From the NCBI RefSeq assembly GCF_017881085.1, contig NZ_JADGRI010000012.1:1-33944 (forward strand): DNA of 33,944 nt, in the 5' to 3' direction. Position numbers and translations under genes: made by a program. Positions 16,386 to 22,598 of this stretch are shown here, in pieces. The notes beneath the pieces were generated by a model that did no database searches, was not told the origin of the DNA, and saw only the letters and a program-made list of their open reading frames with translations. The number at the start of each line of letters is the position of its first letter. The first letter of the stretch is position 1. The stretch is from Bradyrhizobium sp. (GTDB taxonomy: Bacteria > Pseudomonadota > Alphaproteobacteria > Rhizobiales > Xanthobacteraceae).

Positions 16386-17002
16386 ATTTCAGGCTCGCAC
16401 GTGTCTGGATTGCCGCCGCGATGCTGTTCGCCCGGGTGGAAGCGGCGGATGCGCACATCATCGCTGCGCGCCTCGGCGACTTTTATACGGGCGCATTGCA
16501 TCCGTTGACCGACCTCCAGGATCTCATTCTGTGGGCTGCGATGGGTGTGCTGGCGGGCTCGCTCGGAGCTGCAAAAGGACGCTGGCTGGTGCTGGTGTTC
16601 CCGCTGGGGCTGTTGGCCGGGCTGGTTCTGGGTCGTGTTTTTGGCGTCGTCTCGGCAGGGCCGGCGGCGGACGCCGGGATGATTCTTGTGCTGGGTTTGC
16701 TGCTGGCGGCCGCCGCACGCGTTCCAGCGACGCTGCTCTGCGCGATCGCTTTCGGATTGGCGTTGATGCGCGGAGCGGCGAATGCAGGCGATCTCGGGCC
16801 TGAGACCGATCGATTGCTGTTCGCGGCAGGATTGGCCTGCGCCGGATACGCCGCAATCACGCTCACCATGGCCCTGACGCTTACGTTCAGACGGCTGGAC
16901 GGCGGCCCCGCGGTGGCATGGCGGGGAATCGCGATCCGCGCGGTCGGCGGTTGGATCGCCGCAATCGGGCTCATGATGATGGGATTTGCTCTCGCTACGT
17001 GA
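16382..17002 (+). CDS. Divergent HupE-like membrane protein lacking the metal motifs
   Basis: A 206-aa protein whose ATG at 16382 overlaps the previous stop (ATGA). The signal peptide ends RVEAADA before HIIAARLG, so His is again the first mature residue. It lines up with the preceding HupE: LHPLTDLQDLILWAAMG stands where that protein has LHPLTGMDHLIAMVAVG, so the GMDH metal motif has become DLQD. The FHGHAHG motif is replaced by a segment with no histidines (ALMRGAANAG). Six hydrophobic segments remain. It is probably a paralogue that has lost transport chemistry and may be a partner subunit of the two preceding HupE proteins. It is the last gene of the operon; no clear terminator follows. 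Confidence 0.75.
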   Translation: MNFRLARVWIAAAMLFARVEAADAHIIAARLGDFYTGALHPLTDLQDLILWAAMGVLAGSLGAAKGRWLVLVFPLGLLAGLVLGRVFGVVSAGPAADAGMILVLGLLLAAAARVPATLLCAIAFGLALMRGAANAGDLGPETDRLLFAAGLACAGYAAITLTMALTLTFRRLDGGPAVAWRGIAIRAVGGWIAAIGLMMMGFALAT

Positions 17003-17195
17003 GTGGTGCCGACGAGGACGATCTCCGCAGCGTTGGCACCGGGTGCCGGCGCAGGCCTTTGCCCGCAGGTCGCCGGCGCGCAATTCCGGCAGCTGATCGT
17101 TCGCGGAGGCTGCCCGACGCCGCGCGAAATGGCATGATCGCCCTCACGGCTTCGGGAACGACCGAACGCCGGATTTGCCGGCAGTGATCGCGCCT

Positions 17196-18287
17196 TTACG
17201 CGTCGAAGGGTTGGGCGGCGGCGGACGAAGCCTTGCTCGCGCTCAGGCGCCCGACCAGCGGTTTGAGCAGTTGCGGCGACAGATAGATCGGGAACTGCGA
17301 CAGCGCGAAATACAGCCACGTCGTCCCCGGCAACACGCCGTCGGTCGCGGCTACCATCAGACCCATGTTGCGCTGGGAGACCATCAGGCCGAGCGCCAGC
17401 GCGCGCTCACGGCCGATGGTTCGGAAAATCAGCGTGGTGACGCCGACCAAAGCGAAGAACACCGCAAAGGCAAGCATCGTCAATTCGACGGTCTTGACCG
17501 GATTAGCCCAGAACCCGCCGACCACGTTGCCCATCACGGCGGCGACGAACACGAACAGGACCAGGATGTTGAAGCCGTCGATGGGGGCCTTGTGGCGTGC
17601 GATGGCGGCCGCGCCCACGCTCCGGCGGATCGCGCCCGCCACCAATAGCGATCCCGCTAGGATCGCGACCAGCTTCAGCCCGAGCCCGAGCGGCGACAGC
17701 GTCAGCGCGGTACCGAAGAAAACATAGGCGAACAACGGCGCCGTGATCGGGACCAGCGCCGTGCTGGTGACCAGCGTAATCAGCGCCAGCGTCGAGTCCA
17801 AGCCCATCACCGCGGCCAGCGCCGGCGCCGCCATCATCGGCGAAGCCACCGCCTGAAGCATCAGCGCCAGGAAGAGATCCGGCGAACGCATATCGAGCCC
17901 GGCCACGAGACAGCTTCCTCCTGAAATCAAGGGCACGCCGAGCATGGTCCATGCCGTCGCCGCGACAACGATGCCCGGCCGCCGCAGATAAGCGCGCAAC
18001 GCGCCGATGTCGACGCGCATGAAGGAGATGCAGAGCAGGAGAAAGATCGCTTCGGTGACGAAGGGTCTTAGCAGGTCGCCGACCGGCGGCACCGCGACGC
18101 CGATGAACACCAGCGCGGCGATCGCGCGGGTGCCCTGGCCGCCGAGCCACGCCAGCGCCCGCACTGGAATCGCCACGGCACTTTGCAAACTGGGGAGCAT
18201 TTGGCTTTCGGATGGAGCGAGGCGGTCGAAGTAGGCGAAACGGCGTTGCCGAGCATGCGACAATCGCTGCGGGGTAGAAAGTAACAT
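17196..18287 (-). CDS. Bile acid:sodium symporter (BASS)-type transporter
   Basis: A 363-aa membrane protein with about nine to ten helices. ATG 18287 has AAGG at 7 bases and is preferred; ATG 18200 would remove a soluble N-terminus of 29 residues. The order of helices and motifs (VFIGVAVPPVGDLLRPFVTE, LMLQAVASPMMAAPALAAVM, ALITLVTSTALVPITAPLFA, LGLMVSQRNMGLMVAATDGV) fits the BASS superfamily, with ASPMMAAP and SQRNMGL probably at the two crossover regions. Substrates of bacterial members include organic anions, pantoate-like acids and unknown solutes. It is convergent with the HupE operon, leaving about 190 bases with nothing recognisable. A small dyad GTAAC-atcaa-GTTAC (18281-18295) overlaps the start codon. 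Confidence 0.85.
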   Translation of the reverse strand: MLLSTPQRLSHARQRRFAYFDRLAPSESQMLPSLQSAVAIPVRALAWLGGQGTRAIAALVFIGVAVPPVGDLLRPFVTEAIFLLLCISFMRVDIGALRAYLRRPGIVVAATAWTMLGVPLISGGSCLVAGLDMRSPDLFLALMLQAVASPMMAAPALAAVMGLDSTLALITLVTSTALVPITAPLFAYVFFGTALTLSPLGLGLKLVAILAGSLLVAGAIRRSVGAAAIARHKAPIDGFNILVLFVFVAAVMGNVVGGFWANPVKTVELTMLAFAVFFALVGVTTLIFRTIGRERALALGLMVSQRNMGLMVAATDGVLPGTTWLYFALSQFPIYLSPQLLKPLVGRLSASKASSAAAQPFDA

Positions 18288-18506
18288 CAAGTTACCTTGT
18301 ATTTCGGGGCGGGACCCGCAGACGTGGGTTACCGACTACTCGCCTCCTGCAGTAGGGACGGTATGCACATGTTTAAACGGAGCGTCATTCGGCAGTCATC
18401 GTGGTTTCCTATCGTTCCGTTTTGAGCCGCCGCAAATTCAGAGTTCGGCGGCGACCAAAAATCGTTGCAGACCGCCACCGCATATCCGCATTTGGAAAGG
18501 CTGACC

Positions 18507-20087
18507 ATGACACTTGCAAATAGGCCTAAGACGGCCCTCGCGATCGCTTGCGCCTCGGCCCTGGCCCTGGTCGCCCCGTCGCACGCGCGGGCCGACGACG
18601 ACAAAGGCGAGGGCATCAAGCATGTCCTGCTACTCAGCGTGGACGGCATGCATGAAGTGGACTTGCAGCGCTACGTCAAATACCACCCGACATCCGCCTT
18701 CGCCAGGCTGATTACGCACGGCGTACATTTCACCAATGCGCATAGCTCCCGGCCGTCGGACTCTTTCCCTGGTTTGTTGGCATTCATGACCGGCGGCTCG
18801 CCGCTGTCGCATGGCGTGTTCTATGACGACAGCTACGACCGTACGCTGTTCGCGCCCAACAGCAACTGCCAGGGCAAGCCCGGGACCGAAACCAATTTCG
18901 CCGAGAACCTCGATTACGACCTGACCAAGCTCGATGGCGGCGGTCCTGCCGGTTCCAACCATATCGACCCCGCGCAATTGCCGATGCGCAAGGTCGGCGG
19001 CAAGTGCGAGGTGGTGTATCCGCACCAGTTCCTCAAGACCAACACGATCATGGAGGTCATCCATGCTGCCGGCAAGCGCACGGCGTGGTCGGACAAGCAC
19101 CCGGCTTACGAGATCATCAGCGGACCTTCCGGCAAGGGCCTCGACGAGCTTTACGCGCCCGAGATCAATTCGACGACCGTGCCGGGACACCCCGGCGCCG
19201 ATTGGACCACCGATCCGAGCTTCACGCGTGCTTACGACGGGCTGAAAGTCGCGGCGGTGATCAACTGGATCAAGGGCCTCGACCATACGGGGACGAAAAA
19301 GGTCGGCGTACCCGCGATCTTCGGCATGAACTTCCAGGCCGTCAGCGTCGGCGAGAAAGTCACGGCTGACGGCTACCTGGATGCCCTGGCCACGCCCAGC
19401 ACCCAACTCGAGCTGTCGCTCGACTTCGTGGACGCCTCGCTCGGCCAGATGCTGCAGGCGCTGGACGACCGGCATCTCACGGACAGCACCCTGGTGATCG
19501 TCGGCGCGAAGCACGGTCAGTCACCGATCGACGTGACCAAATTGCACATGCTGGTCGGCAGCACCAACCCGAAGCTGGTTGCCGGACAGGCCGACGTCAC
19601 CGATCCCGTTGACCTGCTGACCGCGGCCGGCGTGGCCGTGGCACAGGAGACCGCCGACGACGTGGCGCTGATCTGGCTGGCGGATCAAAGCCAGTTGTCC
19701 AAGGCCGTGGCCGCGCTGGAGTCAGACAGCAAGAACGGCAATCACGCGCGGATCGAGAAGATCTACGCCGGCGAGCGACTGGAGGATCAGTTTGGCGACC
19801 CGGCGCTGGGACGCACGCCGGATATCATTATCCAGCCGATCGCCGGCACGATCTACAGCAAGAGCAAGGCCAAGATCGCCGAGCACGGCGGCTTCGCGGA
19901 GGACGACACGCATGTGCTGCTCGTCGTCTCCAACCCGAAGCTTCACGGGGTTGTTAGCGACAGGGTCGAGAACAAGCAGGTAGCACCGTCGATCCTGAAG
20001 GCGCTGGGCCTGGAGCCCGAGCAGCTCGAAGCGGTGCGCGGCGAAGAACACACTCGCGGGCTGCCGGACCTTCGCCTGGAAGACTGA
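18507..20087 (+). CDS. Secreted alkaline-phosphatase-superfamily phosphodiesterase
   Basis: A 526-aa exported enzyme. ATG 18507 has AAGG 7 bases upstream. The signal peptide (MTLANRPKTALAIACASALA, then LVAPSHARA) is cleaved before DDDKGEG. The first metal site is LLLSVDGMHE (Asp46). The nucleophile region SRPSDSFPGLLAFMTGGSP has Ser86 where type I phosphodiesterases have Thr or Ser. Later motifs are LVIVGAKHGQSPID, near residue 340, and IAEHGGFAEDDTHVLL near 460. In AKHG a Lys replaces the Asp of the usual SDHG; this appears typical of this subgroup. It probably hydrolyses phosphodiesters or nucleotides in the periplasm, but the substrate is unknown. It forms a single-gene unit ending in a strong terminator. 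Confidence 0.85.
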   Translation: MTLANRPKTALAIACASALALVAPSHARADDDKGEGIKHVLLLSVDGMHEVDLQRYVKYHPTSAFARLITHGVHFTNAHSSRPSDSFPGLLAFMTGGSPLSHGVFYDDSYDRTLFAPNSNCQGKPGTETNFAENLDYDLTKLDGGGPAGSNHIDPAQLPMRKVGGKCEVVYPHQFLKTNTIMEVIHAAGKRTAWSDKHPAYEIISGPSGKGLDELYAPEINSTTVPGHPGADWTTDPSFTRAYDGLKVAAVINWIKGLDHTGTKKVGVPAIFGMNFQAVSVGEKVTADGYLDALATPSTQLELSLDFVDASLGQMLQALDDRHLTDSTLVIVGAKHGQSPIDVTKLHMLVGSTNPKLVAGQADVTDPVDLLTAAGVAVAQETADDVALIWLADQSQLSKAVAALESDSKNGNHARIEKIYAGERLEDQFGDPALGRTPDIIIQPIAGTIYSKSKAKIAEHGGFAEDDTHVLLVVSNPKLHGVVSDRVENKQVAPSILKALGLEPEQLEAVRGEEHTRGLPDLRLED

Positions 20088-20129
20088 CGGTCCACGATAC
20101 CCTTCGCGCCGGGCGGGGCGCGGAGAGCC

Positions 20130-20160
20130 AAGGGGTGACCGGCTTCGGTCACCCCTTTTT
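20130..20160 (+). terminator. Strong Rho-independent terminator
   Basis: A perfect 11-bp stem, AAGGGGTGACC (20130-20140) with GGTCACCCCTT (20147-20157), a GGCTTC loop and a T-run to 20160. It lies 42 bases after the phosphodiesterase stop codon. Confidence 0.92.
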
Positions 20161-20415
20161 GCATTTATGGTGGCCTCGCCTCGGTCCGGCGAGGCGATTG
20201 AATATTTTCCCTGTTCACGGCGGTGAATGAGATTGATCCCTCGGGCCTCACTCGATGTCCGATTTGAATCCGTCTTGTGCCTGACCGCAGAGCCACGCCA
20301 GCGCACGCCCATAACCTCCGCGTGGGACGCGTGACAATATAGACACAGTTTTTTTCCTCCTGCGGAGGAATAGATGTTTTAGATCGCGCTCGCCGCTGGT
20401 TGATGCGTAGTCTGC

Positions 20416-20446
20416 AAAAGCCCGGGGCCCGAGCTTTTTAAATTTA
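20416..20446 (+). terminator. Terminator-like hairpin in the gene-free region
   Basis: AAAAGC pairs with GCTTTT and, past one mismatch, CGG with CCG. T and A/T-rich sequence follows (TTTAAATTT). If real, it ends a short transcript from the left, such as the candidate RNA starting near 20345. Confidence 0.45.
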
Positions 20447-20463
20447 TCTATTTTGAGCCCGGT

Positions 20464-20500
20464 GGGCCGCCGGACATACTTCCGGCGGCCCTTATAATTG
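20464..20500. terminator. Second terminator-like hairpin
   Basis: A perfect 11-bp GC-rich stem, GGGCCGCCGGA (20464-20474) with TCCGGCGGCCC (20481-20491) and a 6-base loop, followed by TTATAATTG. The T-run is weak, so it may be a transcript-end stabiliser or a backup terminator. Confidence 0.4.
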
Positions 20501-20719
20501 CTTTCGCCGAAACGCTCTCTCGTCGTTTCGAGTTTTTTTCTCATCTCGACACTCAGGATATTTCGCGAAATCCGCTGCTGCGTTACTCGGAGGGGCGGCG
20601 AGTGTATCCGCGCGGATACACCTAGAAAGATCCGTGGACGCCCGGAGACAAAGTCACCTGACGTTAGCGCAAAAAGGCCGTAGCCTGCACCAAGGCTCGA
20701 CGCAACAGGAACGGCAGCG

Positions 20720-21154
20720 ATGACGGATCATCTATCGACGACGACGTTTGATCGTCCGGCGGTGCCCATCGCAAAGCTGAAGCGGACCACTGACGACACG
20801 GAGATGCATCGGGTGCTTAACGCCGAGCGCGACGGAATGCGCGAGATGCTGGAGCGCGTAGCCGTGCATCGCGAAACCGATCCTGATGCGGCGACCGATC
20901 CGCGCTGCGCTGAAGCCACGCGCAGTGTCCGGCATCTCGCCGCGACGATGACCGACGTGCCCGATGATCTCCTGTTCCATATCGCCGCGATCAATCGGAT
21001 GACCGGCGGCCTACTGTCCGCGCTGATCGCGGCGCGGCTGTGCGGCATCGGCTTCGAGATCAAGCCCTATGCTTCGGCGACCGCGTTATATCGCGGCTTC
21101 ATCGACCTCGCTGAGGAAGCCGCCGTCCGCGTGAGACGCCAGCGGCTCAACTGA
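20720..21154 (+). CDS. Hypothetical protein, 144 aa
   Basis: A soluble 144-residue protein with AGGA about 9 bases upstream of ATG 20720. The N-terminal part is charged and probably helical (DDTEMHRVLNAERDGMREML, then ERVAVHRE). The middle and end are helical with a more hydrophobic core (AAINRMTGGLLSALIAARLC, and YRGFIDLAEEAAVRVRR). There is no signal peptide or membrane segment. I do not recognise a family. Codon use and GC content look like the rest of the window, and the start site is good, so it is likely a real gene of unknown function. Confidence 0.65.
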   Translation: MTDHLSTTTFDRPAVPIAKLKRTTDDTEMHRVLNAERDGMREMLERVAVHRETDPDAATDPRCAEATRSVRHLAATMTDVPDDLLFHIAAINRMTGGLLSALIAARLCGIGFEIKPYASATALYRGFIDLAEEAAVRVRRQRLN

Positions 21155-21197
21155 TCGCGCCGCAATTTGTGATGTTCGGCTCCTGCAGATCGCAGCG

Positions 21198-21404
21198 TCA
21201 ACTATGAACGAGTTGGAAAAGGCAATAACCCTTAGCGGCAATGTCGCGACCGACATCTGAATGGAGTTGTGATTTCCCTTTAGGCATAAGCACCCAATCC
21301 TTGCGCTTTAGATGAGCCGGTAGACCCGCGCTCGGCAGCGTCGCTAGGCGCAGCGTACGGTCGGTCGTTCCTCGATACACATCGTAATCGTTCTTGCTGG
21401 TCAT
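21198..21404 (-). CDS. Hypothetical small protein, 68 aa
   Basis: A short soluble protein beginning MTSKNDYDVYRGTTDRTLRL and containing HLKRKDWVLMPKGKSQLHSD and RDIAAKGYCLFQ. The pattern of charged and aromatic residues looks like a conserved small protein rather than random translation, and it resembles short uncharacterised proteins I associate with Bradyrhizobium. No good ribosome binding site was seen. Function unknown. Confidence 0.55.
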   Translation of the reverse strand: MTSKNDYDVYRGTTDRTLRLATLPSAGLPAHLKRKDWVLMPKGKSQLHSDVGRDIAAKGYCLFQLVHS

Positions 21405-21797
21405 AGATTGACGATAGCAGTGACGCTGTTCCTCGCAATCGCATGTGGGATTTAACCTTACCCTGTCGGGCTCAAGGTGGGGCGATTGCGCCGTCGTCAG
21501 CGCGTGAATTAACTATTCCGTATTTTAGCACGCCGCTCGCGGCCGTCGCGGGTGTAGCATTGCCGCATCTGACGGGGAATGATGTTGCAGAGATCGACGC
21601 CGAGGTCAGGGCGGTGCTGAGGTCGCGACATTGATTGTTGCTCAATGCGCGGTGCGAAAGGGGTCGTAAATGCTGGTGCTACCGAACTGGAGGCCCATAC
21701 TGCTAATCGGGCTTACACTGTTCTTTTACTAGAACGATAAAGCCGCGAGCCAAACGCCAGAGGACAATCCTATTTAGCACGGGTCCCCGAGCGCGGT
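21405..21797. other. Gap with only weak ORFs
   Basis: A rightward 63-codon ORF (21443-21634) and a 20-codon hydrophobic ORF (21670-21732, beginning MLVLPNWRPILLIG) are present. Neither has a clear ribosome binding site or a recognised product. GC content is lower than in the flanking genes. The stretch looks like decayed or non-coding DNA. Confidence 0.3.
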
Positions 21798-22046
21798 TCA
21801 GAACGTTGCTTGGGTTGAGGTTGCAACGAGCGTTCCGCTGCCCCGCATGACGCCGATCCGGGCGAACATCGTCGGACCGCCAAGCTCGGCAACAAGAGGC
21901 AGCGCTTCCATCGCAGCCTGCCACTCGTGGGCGTCATGGTCAGCTTTCGGCAGTTTTGTGATGTAAAGCTCGGTGTCGCGCAGGGTGACCGGCTTGCGCC
22001 CGCTGGGCAGCTCAATTGGATCGAAAAATCGTTGATCCCAAGACAA
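21798..22046 (-). CDS. Small uncharacterised protein of a repeated family (WDQRFFDP type)
   Basis: An 82-aa protein. The start is taken as TTG at 22046 (read as MSWDQRFFDPIELPSGRKP) because GGAG lies 6 bases upstream; a longer TTG start at 22133 is less likely. It continues with TLRDTELYITKLPKADHDAH and EWQAAMEALPLVAELGGPTM, then FARIGVMRG. The end (SGTLVATSTQATF) looks unlike the rest and may be altered by a frameshift. A fragment of the same family lies at 22319-22378, so this is a multi-copy gene. Function unknown. Confidence 0.55.
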   Translation of the reverse strand: MSWDQRFFDPIELPSGRKPVTLRDTELYITKLPKADHDAHEWQAAMEALPLVAELGGPTMFARIGVMRGSGTLVATSTQATF

Positions 22047-22194
22047 CCTCAACTCCAAAAGCCAAGGCTTCAAAACTGGCAGACGAGGCAAAAGGGCAGA
22101 CGCTTGAAAATCCCAATAGTTGATTTGGGTCAATTTGATTTGGTTCTCCCCGTTAGAAGGTTGGTGAAGCTGAAATCAGGCGAGGACCTTCCTG

Positions 22195-22320
22195 ATGATC
22201 CTTCATAAGAAAATTCTCGAATGGCAGGCGGCTCACCCAAACATCACATGGATTGGATGGGGTATTGTTTGGGCGATTGTTCTGGTGCTGCTGTTTTGGC
22301 CGTCAAGGACTTTGAGGTGA
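22195..22320 (+). CDS. 41-aa single-pass membrane microprotein (candidate)
   Basis: ATG 22195 is preceded by GAGG at about 9 bases. The product begins MILHKKILEWQAAHPNITWI and has one strongly hydrophobic segment (WIGWGIVWAIVLVLLFWP), ending in basic PSRTLR. The layout (short amphipathic head, one helix, basic tail) fits small inner-membrane proteins. Its stop codon touches the start of the gene fragment on the other strand, so the end of the reading frame may have been created by a rearrangement. Function unknown. Confidence 0.5.
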   Translation: MILHKKILEWQAAHPNITWIGWGIVWAIVLVLLFWPSRTLR

Positions 22321-22378
22321 CCAGCTTGCGCCCGCCCGGCAGCGTGATCGGATCGAAGAAGCGTTGATCCCAAGACAC
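22319..22378 (-). pseudogene. Fragment of a second WDQRFFDP-family gene
   Basis: A GTG at 22378 opens a frame reading SWDQRFFDPITLPGGRKLVT, nearly the same as residues 2-21 of the gene at 21798-22046. Similarity then stops at about 22319, where unrelated codons follow. It is a 5' remnant only 270 bases from the intact relative. Confidence 0.65.
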
Positions 22379-22396
22379 AAAACGCGAATGCAGGTG

Positions 22397-22500
22397 TTAA
22401 ACGATGACGATGTTGTCTGGTAGACCTTCGCCGACCGCCGGCGCGGTGCCGGTGCGGCCACGCGCCATCACCACGCATGAATAGCCGCGACGCAACCCGC
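22397..22500 (-). pseudogene. Short coding remnant
   Basis: Leftward codons reading LRRGYSCVVMARGRTGTAPA and VGEGLPDNIVIV end in TAA at 22397-22399. There is no start codon with a ribosome binding site. It lies just upstream of the WDQRFFDP fragment and may be part of the same decayed unit. Confidence 0.3.
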
Positions 22501-22537
22501 AATAATTTGGGGCCGGCAGTCGACCTGCCGGCCCCAA
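22499..22537 (-). terminator. Terminator of the secreted phosphoesterase gene
   Basis: A perfect 13-bp stem, TTGGGGCCGGCAG (22507-22519) with CTGCCGGCCCCAA (22525-22537). Read leftward it is followed by ATTATT. It lies 62 bases past the stop at 22599. The T-run is short, but the stem is very stable. Confidence 0.7.
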
Positions 22538-22598
22538 TCTCGTTGGGCTTATCGCGTCGACCGACTAGCTGGAATGCCGGTCGCTGTCCCGATCGTGA

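Larger units (their letters stand above)
20161..20719. other. Long gene-free region with several hairpins
   Basis: No convincing protein gene is seen over about 560 bases. It holds a perfect hairpin GCCTCGCC/GGCGAGGC (20173-20195), a T-run followed by the dyad TCCTCC-tgc-GGAGGA (20355-20369), two terminator-like hairpins (20416 and 20464) and AT-rich patches. The density of RNA-type structures suggests a transcribed but mostly untranslated unit, for example a small RNA. A 98-codon leftward ORF (20248-20544) crosses these structures and looks accidental. Confidence 0.4.

Noticed and set aside
18281..18295. GTAAC-atcaa-GTTAC dyad at the BASS transporter start
   Set aside because: Five-base arms are expected by chance at this length; not reported as an operator.
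20248..20544. A 98-codon basic leftward ORF
   Set aside because: It crosses two hairpins that look like rightward terminators, has no ribosome binding site, and its composition is unlike real proteins of the window.
22233..22502. An 89-codon leftward ORF
   Set aside because: It reads the WDQRFFDP remnant in a shifted frame and is Arg/His-rich as shadows usually are.
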